In this document: in pieces, positions 14,821 to 23,323 of the stretch | Position numbering within the stretch: the first letter of the stretch is position 1 | Layout: the number at the start of each line of letters is the position of its first letter | From: a virus | Strand: one strand, 5' to 3' | DNA: 37,201 bases | IMG/VR virus record: IMGVR_UViG_3300049225_000354 | Location: 1 to 37,201 of that record | The notes under the pieces: generated by a model | What the model saw: only the letters and a program-made list of their open reading frames with translations | Databases searched by the model: none | What the model was told of the DNA's origin: nothing | Program-made: the position numbers and the translations under genes

Positions 14821-15559
14821 CGTAGGCAGTTTGTTTTCTGGTATCGGTGGACTCGAATTGGGTCTGTCTTGGACGAAGCGTTTCGCACCGGCCTTTTTCG
14901 TGGAGAAGGATGAATATGCGCGTAAGGTACTTAGAAAGCACCACCCTGTCACGCCAATTGAGAAAGATGTTGTCAGGTTTCCCTACCGTCCGATTAAAGA
15001 CTGGGAATGTGACATCCTCGCAGCGGGATTCCCTTGCCAAGACATCTCCACAAGCGGGCCTAAAACAGGACTGTCAGGAAAAAAGTCAAGCCTGTTCTTT
15101 GAGGTCATTCGCGTGGCTAGATTGCTCAGACCCAGAGGCATATTGCTGGAGAACGTGGCAACAATGCTTGATCGAGGAATGGACGAGGTACTCTGGTCGC
15201 TTTCCGAAATCGGGTACGATGTTGAATGGCACATTATATCATGCGAATCCGTTGGTGGATCTCACAAGCGACCCAGAGTGTTTGTCATGGCCTACCCCAG
15301 CGGCGCACGAAGCAAGGCTGGGATATCAGAAGAGACATCGCGGAGCAAAGGGCATACAGGAATCCCTTACCACTGTCGTAATCAATCGTCTGGGTGGACG
15401 GGAAGCAGTCACTGGGCAACTGAACCCGATGTGGGTCAGTTGGTTGATGGGTTTCGAGACAGGGCATGTCAACTTAGATGCCTCGGAAACGCAGTAGTGC
15501 CTCAGTGCGCTGAGATTATTGGTTATCGGTTTGCTCAGATACTTGACTCTCTGCATTAG
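14780..15559 (+). CDS. C5 cytosine DNA methyltransferase
   Basis: Complete C5 methylase of 259 aa. Motif I is SLFSGIGGLELGL (SAM binding). Motif IV GFPCQDIS carries the catalytic Cys. Motif VI is GILLENV and motif VIII is SHKRPRVFVMAYP. The C-terminal segment TEPDVGQLVDGF...CLGNAVVPQ corresponds to motifs IX-X. The recognition region is short, as in phage enzymes. ATG 14780 is preferred, with TTG 14774 upstream. It methylates phage DNA, probably to escape host restriction. Most of the gene from about 14967 to 15497 is simultaneously open in the +1 frame and encodes recognisable protein there (see next entry). The 3' end overlaps a convergent minus-strand gene by 44 nt. Confidence 0.92.
   Translation: MTVLHPLECQKVYSVGSLFSGIGGLELGLSWTKRFAPAFFVEKDEYARKVLRKHHPVTPIEKDVVRFPYRPIKDWECDILAAGFPCQDISTSGPKTGLSGKKSSLFFEVIRVARLLRPRGILLENVATMLDRGMDEVLWSLSEIGYDVEWHIISCESVGGSHKRPRVFVMAYPSGARSKAGISEETSRSKGHTGIPYHCRNQSSGWTGSSHWATEPDVGQLVDGFRDRACQLRCLGNAVVPQCAEIIGYRFAQILDSLH
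14967..15497 (+). CDS. Overprinted ORF inside the methyltransferase gene, phage 'AKTSP...WPTP...LNPxWVxWLMGF' family
   Basis: In the +1 frame relative to the methylase, an uninterrupted reading frame encodes DSLAKTSPQAG, then YSGRFPKSGTMLNGTLYHANPL, LSWPTPAAHEARLGY and QLNPMWVSWLMGFETGHVNL. I know this order (AKTSP, W/FP+SGxMxxGxxY, WPTPxA, LNPxWVEWLMGFPxG) from phage proteins annotated as methyltransferase-associated. Chance conservation of four motifs in order is unlikely. ATG 14967 with GAGAAAG upstream is the best start (176 aa); the frame is open back to 14847. Function unknown. Either this is a true overlapping gene or a family created by overprinting of C5 methylases. Confidence 0.6.
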   Translation: MLSGFPTVRLKTGNVTSSQRDSLAKTSPQAGLKQDCQEKSQACSLRSFAWLDCSDPEAYCWRTWQQCLIEEWTRYSGRFPKSGTMLNGTLYHANPLVDLTSDPECLSWPTPAAHEARLGYQKRHRGAKGIQESLTTVVINRLGGREAVTGQLNPMWVSWLMGFETGHVNLDASETQ

Positions 15560-15806
15560 CAATTGCTTTATCAACCAACGCTGCGGCCCCAACCTTAAGT
15601 GCTGACCTTGGGAGCATCCTTAAAGGCGAGGGAAGCATGTTTTTCTGCTGGACAAGCCTCTGAACAATCACCAATTTGTTTGCCTTGCACCATTCGATGC
15701 CATTGTCATCCATCTTGCGTTTCCAGTTGTTGCAACCACAACCTCTGGTTTGCCTGACAACCCAGTCTGGTATTAGCTTCCCTAGTTCTGTCCCTACTCC
15801 ACTCAT
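15516..15806 (-). CDS. Conserved small phage protein with CGCxxW motif, 96 aa
   Basis: Contains GTELGKLIPDW, GCGCNNWKRKMDDNGIEWCKANKLVIVQRL, a pattern seen in small phage tail-end proteins; the clustered Cys (GCGC...C) may bind metal. It starts TAATG-coupled to the 809-aa tail protein. Its 3' end overlaps the convergent methylase gene by 44 nt. Function unknown. Confidence 0.7.
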   Translation of the reverse strand: MSGVGTELGKLIPDWVVRQTRGCGCNNWKRKMDDNGIEWCKANKLVIVQRLVQQKNMLPSPLRMLPRSALKVGAAALVDKAIANAESQVSEQTDNQ

Positions 15807-18235
15807 TACGGCCCCTCCCCACTTGGCTCACCACCTGACTCACCACCTGACTCACCACCTGACTCACCGCCTGACTCACCACCTGACTCACCACCTGACT
15901 CACCGCCTGACTCACCACCTGACTCACCGCCTGACTCACCGCTTCCAGGTTCGCACTGACAGGCCACGGTCTGGATTTGCTTCTCGTCCCATTGTCCAGT
16001 TGCCGCTGCATCAGGATTGACTGGTACGATCCCTGCGCTGCCATAGTCTTGCTGACAATCACCCGCTGGACCTCCACAAAGGACACTGGGAAGGTTGACG
16101 CCTGCAAAGACATTAACGGACCAAGTCACGCTAACCTGATACGTCGAGAATGGACAAGATGCCGTACTCGGCTCAACACACATTGTTCCGCTCACGACCA
16201 AAGAGTTGGTTGGACCATCAGAGTTAAGTTGAACCGTAAAGCTAGCACAGCAACCAGTTGTGCTGCCTAACTGAAAATTGCTCATGCCACCACCCCATTG
16301 ATTGTTGTTGTCGGCTGGGTCGGGTACGTTCTGCCAAGTAAGGTTAAACCCGCTAAACTCAAACTGATCAGAGCATTCGGCGCAATCGGAGCACTCAGGA
16401 CATTCTTCACCCTCCAAGAAAACGCCACCCAACTCCGCACACTCCGACTGAGTGACTCCAGGCATTGGCCCATCATCAGTGCAGCAGCATCCACAAGGTT
16501 CGCAACACACTTCGGCTTGAATTGGTTCATCAGCGGCATAACTGCAGACATTAACAGTTGCGCGAGTGACGGAAAGAAAGTCTTCATTGCACCCTTCAGA
16601 ATCTTGCGGTCTGCTAACTGATGTTACGACTTGAAGTGGCATCAGCGGTGGGTAAATCGTGTTGTCCTGTGTAATTGCTGGACAACTTTCATTGTCACCA
16701 AGGACTCTTATGTGCTTTCTTGTTTTGTATTGAAGTCCGCAGTCGGCAACGTAAGTCATTAGCTGATCTGCTGATCCATCTTTCTTGCCGACCACTTCGT
16801 ACTTAACAGCCTTTCCGTACATTGCAGATTCGGTTGAAAACACATAGTAGTTCTGATCATTTGGGTCCCAAAAGGCAAATCCTTTAGATCCGTTTTTTAA
16901 ACAATCAATAGGCAAGCAGGGATGCGTTTGAATGTGATCGTTAATCCCCTGCGCTGGATTATCGGGGTCGTCAAAGTACGTTTCTGGATTTTCGCCTTCA
17001 AAGTTTTCCGATGAATGAAGCCAATTTCCCGTTGATTCTTGGTAAGTTGCGCAGACCCATCTGGCTATTGGGTTTTGAACGTCAACTATATGCCACTCGC
17101 CTGTCCGAGTCCCAAGTCCACTTATATACGGAACACATCGATTGTCAGCGTTTTCCAACCTAGATGGGTAAGAAACTCTTTCAATTATGGCCCAACCTTG
17201 ACGTGCAGAAAACCTGTGCGGGTTGAGTGCATTGATTCTGTATTCCGCTGCCCCACCCTCGGGGTCGGGAGTGACCTGAAGTTCTTCAGGGAAGTCCACA
17301 TAAGGCCACTCGCTGGCAAACGAACTGTCTGGGAAAACCCGCAAGCTTTTAACCTCAGTGTCGTCTTCCCCTCTCGGCATTGCATCGTAATCGTCAATGG
17401 AAACTCTCATCCGGTTTACAGACTGAGTGCATTGCTCGACCTCCCACCTTGGATAGCACTGACTGCCTGTGTTGCAATCGTTTTCGCAATCAAAGTATTC
17501 GTCTAGGATTCCGTATGTCATCACGGCATACCCAACGCTACCCCCAGCATGCAGCATTTGGTACATGTCTGGGTTCTGGCCTTGCAGGGCGGTGAAGTTA
17601 TCAGCACCAACCGCATGGGCAAAAAGTTTTCTTGGGTCATGAACAAAAATCTGTTCGTTGTACTCAAGCCCCTCGTTTCCAAACTGATCTAAGACGTATG
17701 CGATAGCGCGTCCAGTGTCATTAAAACTGGTTTTAAGCCGAAACCTAACTCGTTGCGATTGAGGTGCATCTACTACAAAAAGAACACCTCCGAATACTGC
17801 GCAAAACGAAATTGTATTTTTAGGAATTGGGCGAGGAAACGTGTTGTAGACGTAGTATTCAGCATCACCGTAGCTATTTCCATCCGCTGCCCCTGCGCCG
17901 GTCTGTATAACTTCAACATCCACAAGCTGAAAATCTTCTGGCAGTCCTTGCCTACTTCTTGGATACGGCTTGTAAATCTTGCAGCGTTCAGGCGAAACCG
18001 CCGCCTGCATCCTAACCTGATTACCATCATCAATTTCTGGAACCGCAGCGGGGATCTCCTCTGGGGAAATGAATGCATACAGTTCCATATCGGTGGCAAC
18101 CTGCCTGCCTTGATTAAACTCACCAAGACCATGCTGCAACACATCTTCGGTTGGGTAACCGGAGATCAAGTCTTTTTTTGCAAAGTCGCCGAGTTGCCTC
18201 GTAACGTCTTTGCGCGAAAATCCGTAGAGTGTCAT
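15806..18235 (-). CDS. Large tail-associated protein with SGGE repeat tail, 809 aa
   Basis: Follows the tape measure and the 372-aa tail gene, the place of distal tail or tail-tip proteins. It is beta-rich with many cysteines (VCCEPCGCCCTDDG; CPECSDCAECSDQF near residues 600-650) that could form zinc or disulfide knots. The last 45 residues are nine perfect SGGE repeats. The N-terminus (SRKDVTRQLGDFAKKDL) is helical. It resembles no family I can name. It is probably a structural tail or appendage component with a flexible acidic tail. Confidence 0.65.
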   Translation of the reverse strand: MTLYGFSRKDVTRQLGDFAKKDLISGYPTEDVLQHGLGEFNQGRQVATDMELYAFISPEEIPAAVPEIDDGNQVRMQAAVSPERCKIYKPYPRSRQGLPEDFQLVDVEVIQTGAGAADGNSYGDAEYYVYNTFPRPIPKNTISFCAVFGGVLFVVDAPQSQRVRFRLKTSFNDTGRAIAYVLDQFGNEGLEYNEQIFVHDPRKLFAHAVGADNFTALQGQNPDMYQMLHAGGSVGYAVMTYGILDEYFDCENDCNTGSQCYPRWEVEQCTQSVNRMRVSIDDYDAMPRGEDDTEVKSLRVFPDSSFASEWPYVDFPEELQVTPDPEGGAAEYRINALNPHRFSARQGWAIIERVSYPSRLENADNRCVPYISGLGTRTGEWHIVDVQNPIARWVCATYQESTGNWLHSSENFEGENPETYFDDPDNPAQGINDHIQTHPCLPIDCLKNGSKGFAFWDPNDQNYYVFSTESAMYGKAVKYEVVGKKDGSADQLMTYVADCGLQYKTRKHIRVLGDNESCPAITQDNTIYPPLMPLQVVTSVSRPQDSEGCNEDFLSVTRATVNVCSYAADEPIQAEVCCEPCGCCCTDDGPMPGVTQSECAELGGVFLEGEECPECSDCAECSDQFEFSGFNLTWQNVPDPADNNNQWGGGMSNFQLGSTTGCCASFTVQLNSDGPTNSLVVSGTMCVEPSTASCPFSTYQVSVTWSVNVFAGVNLPSVLCGGPAGDCQQDYGSAGIVPVNPDAAATGQWDEKQIQTVACQCEPGSGESGGESGGESGGESGGESGGESGGESGGESGGESGGEPSGEGP
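15826..15945. repeat. 12-bp tandem repeat encoding SGGE
   Basis: Nine consecutive copies of GACTCACC[A/G]CCT (plus strand), with partial flanking copies, encode SGGE on the minus strand. Copies differ only at A/G in position 9 and at the edge, so the array is young and likely to vary in copy number. Confidence 0.9.
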
Positions 18236-18240
18236 TTACG

Positions 18241-19359
18241 CTATCTCAAAAAAGTAAAGGTGATCTGTGGCTGAACTCTTAGCAAATCATAAGGTGGTAC
18301 TCCGTTTTGAACATCTTGTATAAAGGGCAAGCCTCCTCTCGGACTTGGAGTATCGGACCTAAGATAAAGCTGCTGATGTCCCCATGTGCCAAAGTTCGAT
18401 GAAGGCTTAAGCTCACCTGATACGTTGAGATATCGAGTGTCTGCCCTAACCCTTGGCTGATCCCAACCTGGATTAAGCTCAACAATGACGGAGGAATTGT
18501 TAAGTGATTTAAGGGTCCAGTCCCTAACATGTATTGTGTAGGTCACCCTCTGACAACCAGTCTGAGTTACAACTCCACTTATCAGCAAAGGAACCGTAGT
18601 GTCTTCATAAGCAATGTCAGTAATCATTGCATGTCTAGGGGCTATTTGATTAAAACCACTTGCTTGCGGGACAGTGCTGTCAACGTACCAAATTTCTTCG
18701 TTTAATCGGTAAATTCTTTGAAATAGACTCTCGGCATCAAAACCTATCTCGTACTGAGAGAACGTAATAACCTGATCTGGCACAACCTTAACTGGAGGAT
18801 TGCTGTAAAGAGATCCTGTAGGCAACACACATGGACTCGGGTCACTGCCAGCAGCAACAGTTGTTTCATCTTCTGTCCAAGCAGTGACCTCACGCTGCTG
18901 TGCTGCGTATGTGATAATTGGGTCAATGCCTTCAATTGCATCTTCAGCGGTCGGTCCTGCCGGTAAAGCACTACCCGCATCTTGCCCCGTAGTATCAGTG
19001 AACGTGCAACTAACAGAAAACTCAAGACCGTTTGATGAGTTCCTGTTTACTCCAACCGAAGTGCATCGCCACCAGTAGTAAACATCTCCCTCAGGAGTCT
19101 GGTAGACGGTGTCTCCCGCCTTTGGAAGCGTGTTATTGAAGTTAGCACCAGTGGTTGGTGCAGGAGCGTTACGCACCATATCCTCGTCCACCGAAGAAGG
19201 CCCAAAACCAACAATGGGTGCTGGGTCTTCGCTGTCAAATGCATGAACCCTGTATGTCACCTGAATGGACTTACTGACAACCTCCTGCCCGTTCTTCTGA
19301 ACAAGTGAGTAGGTTGCGTTGCCTGTTTTCTTGCGGCAAATTTCGTATTCGATAGTCAT
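18241..19359 (-). CDS. Tail protein, 372 aa (unknown)
   Basis: Lies directly after the tape measure gene (TAATG coupling) and before the 809-aa tail protein, the position of distal-tail-like proteins. The sequence is beta-rich (TYRVHAFDSEDPAPIVGFG; VTYTIHVRDWTLKSLNN; RADTRYLNVSGELKPSSN) with no named motif. A virion role is inferred from position only. Confidence 0.6.
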   Translation of the reverse strand: MTIEYEICRKKTGNATYSLVQKNGQEVVSKSIQVTYRVHAFDSEDPAPIVGFGPSSVDEDMVRNAPAPTTGANFNNTLPKAGDTVYQTPEGDVYYWWRCTSVGVNRNSSNGLEFSVSCTFTDTTGQDAGSALPAGPTAEDAIEGIDPIITYAAQQREVTAWTEDETTVAAGSDPSPCVLPTGSLYSNPPVKVVPDQVITFSQYEIGFDAESLFQRIYRLNEEIWYVDSTVPQASGFNQIAPRHAMITDIAYEDTTVPLLISGVVTQTGCQRVTYTIHVRDWTLKSLNNSSVIVELNPGWDQPRVRADTRYLNVSGELKPSSNFGTWGHQQLYLRSDTPSPRGGLPFIQDVQNGVPPYDLLRVQPQITFTFLR

Positions 19360-21497
19360 TAGTTAACAGCCTGTGGTAAAGACCTTCTTACTTCTTCTGT
19401 GTTTAGCTTTGCTTCTCGCCGCATTTCCTCTAGTTGCTGGTTAAGCGTATCTAACTGCATTTCCCTTTTCTTGTTTGCTGCGTCTTGAGCCTTAAAAGCT
19501 AAGTTCTCGGCAACCCGTTGCTGAACAAACCTGTAGTCGGCTCCGGCTGATGTAAAATCAACGCTAGGACCGCCCATTTTCTTTAGAGCATCCGCAGCGT
19601 CTTTTTCTTTCTTAAACCTATCTTCGATTTGTTTCTTTCTTTCATTGCCTTCCTCGTCGATCAACTTCATCCTGTGCTCATGCATCTTGTCTAGATCTTT
19701 CTGCGGATCTTCGACCATCCTTCTTTTCTTTTCTGCTTCTTCATGCATCTTCTCAAGTTCGTCGATCTGCATGATTGCTTTCTCAAAGTCTTCTTTTGTC
19801 ATCCGCATTCGCATGCGTTCTTTGCTAACTTCTCGACGCATTCGCTCAAATTGTGAAACGCGATTGAACTGATCTTCCAGTTCTTGAATTATCTTTTTTT
19901 GCTCGGAGGTTTGTTTTGCAACATCGTCCATTGCTTTTTTGTTTGCTGCGGTGGTTCTGCCGTTTATTTTGGCCGCTTTCTCTTGCGACTTTTCGATTTC
20001 CTTTCTCTGCTTTTCCCTATGTTCGTTCATCTCCTTGAAAGTCATTGGCTTGCCAAACCTATTCTCTTGCCCCAGTTGACCAAAATCAAATGTAAGAATG
20101 TTTTTCAAGTCTTGTATTTTTTGAACAAAATTATTACCCATCCTGTCACCTATCTGGCCTAGCCTGTCAAATCCCATCTCATATCCTTCTAAGGACATGT
20201 TTACCCACTCAAGCATTGTCGCCCCAAGCCTCTCAATGGGAGCACCAGGAGTTGTGGACAACTCAAACAGTATTCCTTTAAGTTTTGACCACTGCCCCCC
20301 AATGGTGTCCATTGCCTTGGTCAACCTTTCGCTGTACTGTTCCGCGCTAGCAGCAAGAGCCTTGGAAACCATCTCGGCACTAATCGCACCGTCTTCCATT
20401 TTCTTTCGCAGACTGTCGTAGCTTTCGCCAGTCATCTCAACCATTTTTCGCAGAGGATTAAATCCTTGGTTGGTGAACTGCCTAAGTTCCTGACCCTGCA
20501 ACTTCCCTGCGGCAGTCACATCTGCGAACGCCTTTGTCAAGAGGCGTAACCTTTCAACATCGCCCCCTGCAATAGTACCAAGTGCCTTAAGATCTTCTAC
20601 GACGAACTTTGATTCTCTACCGAATGACATTAACTGTCTTGCGCCTTCCGCAAGCTGAGTTGTCGTTAGCGGAGTTTCTCTAGCAAGTTTCTGGAACCTC
20701 CTTATTAACCCTGCTGCGGCCTCGTCACTGTTGCCCATAAGAACAGACAAATCGATAGTGGTCTTACGCAATTGCATTGCATTTTCAGTTGCTTTCTTAA
20801 GAGCAAGTGCAAGCCCAGCAAAGCCAGCCACAATGGGAACCATCTTTGCCCCAAGCATCGCTGCACCTCTGACCGCACCGATCATTGGACCGCTAGCACC
20901 CATTGCACCCGCAATGTTCCCGAATACACCTGCTTGCATTCCAGGTGACATTCCCCCAACCATTCCACCGAACTTCCCAGAAAACCTTTTGGCATCCATT
21001 ACCCGTTGCTGGAATATGTTTTTGTTCGCTTTTTTGATTTCATGGGCGCGCTGCAACACCTTTTGGTGCTCCTCCTTGCTGCGATTCCTGCGCTTTACAA
21101 AAGCATCTTCTTGGAACTTGTTTTTCTCTGCCTCAATTTTCTTCTCAAGATCTGCCTCCCTGTTGATCTTTTTCTGTAAAGCAAGCTCCTCCTCTTTAAG
21201 CTTTATATTCGTTTTCTCAAATTTGTTATGGGCAACCTTCTTGAATCCTGCCTTATCAAGATCCTTGTTCAGTTCTTTAAGGATCGTAAGACCCTGTTCC
21301 TGAGTGATGCTGCCATCTGCGCGAAGCTTTTGTAGGTTCTTAATCCCTGCCTGATATCTATCAACATCAGTGGTCGCACCCCTCATGGCATCTCTAAAGG
21401 TCTTAAGAGCAGACCTAGAGTCCATTGCACCTTTCTTAAGCGAAGATGCATTAAGGATGACATCGTAACGTAGAGCACCGACTCGTTCAGCAGTCAT
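19359..21497 (-). CDS. Tail tape measure protein, 712 aa
   Basis: Sets tail length and is injected with the DNA. N-terminal coiled coil (KKEELALQKKINREADLEKKIEAEKNKFQEDA), a hydrophobic Gly/Ala/Met-rich segment (MVGGMSPGMQAGVFGNIAG...), and then the tape-measure signature (NSDEAAAGLIRRFQKLARETPLTTTQLAEGARQLMSFG; LRQFTNQGFNPLRKM). A long charged C-terminal coiled coil follows. At about 0.15 nm per residue the tail would be near 105 nm. ATG overlaps the frameshift gene stop as ATGA. Confidence 0.9.
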   Translation of the reverse strand: MTAERVGALRYDVILNASSLKKGAMDSRSALKTFRDAMRGATTDVDRYQAGIKNLQKLRADGSITQEQGLTILKELNKDLDKAGFKKVAHNKFEKTNIKLKEEELALQKKINREADLEKKIEAEKNKFQEDAFVKRRNRSKEEHQKVLQRAHEIKKANKNIFQQRVMDAKRFSGKFGGMVGGMSPGMQAGVFGNIAGAMGASGPMIGAVRGAAMLGAKMVPIVAGFAGLALALKKATENAMQLRKTTIDLSVLMGNSDEAAAGLIRRFQKLARETPLTTTQLAEGARQLMSFGRESKFVVEDLKALGTIAGGDVERLRLLTKAFADVTAAGKLQGQELRQFTNQGFNPLRKMVEMTGESYDSLRKKMEDGAISAEMVSKALAASAEQYSERLTKAMDTIGGQWSKLKGILFELSTTPGAPIERLGATMLEWVNMSLEGYEMGFDRLGQIGDRMGNNFVQKIQDLKNILTFDFGQLGQENRFGKPMTFKEMNEHREKQRKEIEKSQEKAAKINGRTTAANKKAMDDVAKQTSEQKKIIQELEDQFNRVSQFERMRREVSKERMRMRMTKEDFEKAIMQIDELEKMHEEAEKKRRMVEDPQKDLDKMHEHRMKLIDEEGNERKKQIEDRFKKEKDAADALKKMGGPSVDFTSAGADYRFVQQRVAENLAFKAQDAANKKREMQLDTLNQQLEEMRREAKLNTEEVRRSLPQAVN

Positions 21498-21766
21498 CGC
21501 ACCATTCCTAGCAGTTGATCTCGGGCAGATTCCATATCAAGTTCTTCCCCCGAAGTGGCAGACTCTTCCATTTTCTGGACCGCCAAGTGATACGCGATCC
21601 AACTATCAACGACTGCTGGATCTACGTTGTTCATCCAAGTGACCGGATCATCAATACTGAGGTCAGAGCATATCTTGAAGACCCACTGAAGTCGGTGGTT
21701 CTTCTGGAACTCTGTCTCTAGCTTTGCGATCCGGCTTCCTCGTTTTTTTCCTTGCTGTCCACCCAC
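21494..21766 (-). CDS. Tail assembly chaperone, frameshift extension (gpGT-like T part)
   Basis: Has no good start of its own. It is expressed as a -1 frameshift extension of the gene at 21718-22077. The slippery heptamer A-AAA-AAC (21748-21742) is correctly phased in the first frame, and shifting gives ...EKKRGSRIAKLETEF.... The fused protein is analogous to lambda gpGT, which chaperones the tape measure during tail assembly. The neighbour downstream is the tape measure gene, as in lambda. Confidence 0.8.
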   Translation of the reverse strand: MGGQQGKKRGSRIAKLETEFQKNHRLQWVFKICSDLSIDDPVTWMNNVDPAVVDSWIAYHLAVQKMEESATSGEELDMESARDQLLGMVR

Positions 21767-22077
21767 TCTTGAATTGCAGAATGCAATGCATCGAGTTTCA
21801 TGGAATCGAGGCTAGAAACAGCCTCGGTGTCAGCATCAGAGAAAACCATTTTCCCGTCTTTGTCGCAAACACAATCGATGATCGTGTAAACGCGATGACG
21901 CTCACGGTAAGAGTCTTTTGCGTTGCCCTTAGCATCGAACATCTGTGCTGCCCTACGGCAACGCTTCAGTTCGCTAGGAAGCTTGACATAAACATCTTCA
22001 CCGAAAAACTTTTGAGCAAGCTTTTGAGGCTTGTCAATCGCCGCCTTCTCCAGCAACTTCTTCTTCGTCAAACTCAT
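21718..22077 (-). CDS. Tail assembly chaperone (gpG-like), 119 aa
   Basis: Short helical acidic protein directly before the tape measure gene. Its normal product ends AGSQS. About 10% or less of ribosomes are expected to slip at AAAAAAC (inferred from lambda) and produce the longer form. N-terminus MSLTKKKLLEKAAIDKPQKLAQ. It overlaps the upstream gene by 44 nt. The pair occupies the gpG/gpGT position between major tail protein and tape measure protein. Confidence 0.8.
   Translation of the reverse strand: MSLTKKKLLEKAAIDKPQKLAQKFFGEDVYVKLPSELKRCRRAAQMFDAKGNAKDSYRERHRVYTIIDCVCDKDGKMVFSDADTEAVSSLDSMKLDALHSAIQEWVDSKEKNEEAGSQS
21742..21748 (-). promoter_or_regulatory. -1 ribosomal frameshift site
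   Basis: Minus strand A AAA AAC in the zero frame of the chaperone gene (codons gaA AAA AAC). It lies in the 49-nt overlap of the two frames, the classical X-XXY-YYZ form. Confidence 0.85.
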
Positions 22078-22360
22078 AGAATTCTTCTCCCGTAGAAGGT
22101 TTGTTCAAAATCTCATCTGGAACGTCTGGTGGTTCAGAGTAGCCCCTTGTCTTGCTTTGCATCACAGTCGCAACCTCTTCAGAAATCTGTTCTTTCTCAA
22201 GTGGTCCAATATCAGTTCTGATAAAGCAAATATGACCTGGAGATGACCAGTCCACGAAACCTACAGACTTGCCATCAACAATTACCCAGTACCTGTCGAG
22301 AGACTCTTTCTTGCGTGTTCCAAGATTGACTCCTTCGACAGGTTGAAGTTTTACATCCAT
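22034..22360 (-). CDS. Hypothetical protein between major tail protein and chaperone, 108 aa
   Basis: Unrecognised. Beta-rich N-terminal half (RYWVIVDGKSVGFVDWSSPGHICFIRTD), strongly acidic C-terminus (EEFYEFDEEEVAGEGGD). Tail-related role is inferred from position only. The 3' end overlaps the chaperone gene. Confidence 0.6.
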   Translation of the reverse strand: MDVKLQPVEGVNLGTRKKESLDRYWVIVDGKSVGFVDWSSPGHICFIRTDIGPLEKEQISEEVATVMQSKTRGYSEPPDVPDEILNKPSTGEEFYEFDEEEVAGEGGD

Positions 22361-22390
22361 TTATTTTCTCCCAAAAAACTTAAAATGAAA

Positions 22391-22894
22391 TTATGGTGTG
22401 GGGCAGATAACACTGTCTTTGACTGGCTCTTCAGTTGTTAGAACCGGCCCAGTGCCACCATCAAGTTGGATCGTGATGCTGATCTCCATGAGAGTGCTCG
22501 TCTCAAGAGATGGCAATCCCAATGAACTTATGAAGCCAGTTCCGGTAAGTGTTGATGGAGAAGTTGTGCCATCCCTTGATTCAGGAAGTACGACTGTAAT
22601 GCACAGTTGCTCCCCATCTGCAAACAAAGAGTTTGGCCCGCTCAACGCAGCGTCAAAAACAAAGGTTGCCTCAATTGTTCCTGGATCAGAAACATCTGCT
22701 GGAATTCGTCGCATGAACCCAGTGTCGTCGAGGCATGTTGTGTCAATTGCCTCCATAGTCAATTCGGGAAGCTGAATCGACCTTGGGCATCCCATGCATA
22801 TTTTCGGGTCGGATGCTGAACAATCGCTTTGGTCTTTAAGAACAATAACTGCTCCCTGCCCAGTATCTCCAAGAAATGTAGTTCCGTATGCCAT
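22391..22894 (-). CDS. Major tail (tube) protein, 167 aa
   Basis: Resembles the phage lambda gpV/HK97 major tail family: ELTMEAIDTTCLDDTGFMRRIPADVSDPGTIEATFVFDAALS, and a C-terminal strand (METSITIQLDGG-like). The length is normal for a tube monomer. Position between the tail terminator and the chaperones is the standard gene order. Polymerises into the tail tube. Confidence 0.8.
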   Translation of the reverse strand: MAYGTTFLGDTGQGAVIVLKDQSDCSASDPKICMGCPRSIQLPELTMEAIDTTCLDDTGFMRRIPADVSDPGTIEATFVFDAALSGPNSLFADGEQLCITVVLPESRDGTTSPSTLTGTGFISSLGLPSLETSTLMEISITIQLDGGTGPVLTTEEPVKDSVICPTP

Positions 22895-22906
22895 GTTTAA
22901 ATCCTT

Positions 22907-23323
22907 CTAAGTAAATGAGAAGCAGACATTGAAGTCTTGCATTGTTCGGTAGATGTGTAGGTCGCTTCCATCAATAGGCTTGAATGCGTCAGTCGATGGT
23001 CCGCTGTTCTGACCGATAGACCTAACAGCCAAGTCCTGTGCGTACCCCCTCGGGAACGACTTGAAAGATGACCTGCATGCTTTCCATGTGCTCTGCGACT
23101 CTCCCTGCTTGTAACTCCAAGCCTCCAACTGAATGCGAGACTCAAAGAAATCAACCATGTTGCATTCTACAGCATCGTAGGCATTGCTGCTAATTTGAGT
23201 GATAACAACGTACTGCCCAGTCACATCCTGCGGAGGGTTGGTGCAAAACACATTGCTGCCAACCGCTGCTGAGACATCAGCATCAGTCAGAAGCTGGTTA
23301 CGCAGATATTCAAGGAGCATCAT
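22907..23323 (-). CDS. Tail terminator (DUF3168-like), 138 aa
   Basis: Fits DUF3168 (HK97 gp10/lambda gpU neighbour): MLLEYLRNQLLTDADVSAAVGSNVFCTNPPQDVTGQYVVITQIS, then ESRIQLEAWSYKQGESQSTWKACRSSFKSF. Caps the tail tube and joins it to the head. It starts with a TGA-overlapping ATG after the preceding gene. Confidence 0.75.
   Translation of the reverse strand: MMLLEYLRNQLLTDADVSAAVGSNVFCTNPPQDVTGQYVVITQISSNAYDAVECNMVDFFESRIQLEAWSYKQGESQSTWKACRSSFKSFPRGYAQDLAVRSIGQNSGPSTDAFKPIDGSDLHIYRTMQDFNVCFSFT

Noticed and set aside
15826-15945. CRISPR array
   Set aside because: The units are contiguous 12-mers without spacers and lie in a coding frame.
15676-16020. Plus-strand ORF with HLTH repeats
   Set aside because: Antisense reading of the SGGE repeat; no independent support.
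17753-18274. Plus-strand ORF of 173 aa
   Set aside because: Antisense to the 809-aa tail gene; no ribosome site or motif.
20731-21303. Plus-strand ORF of 190 aa
   Set aside because: Hydrophobic-looking but exactly antisense to the tape measure gene; a shadow frame.
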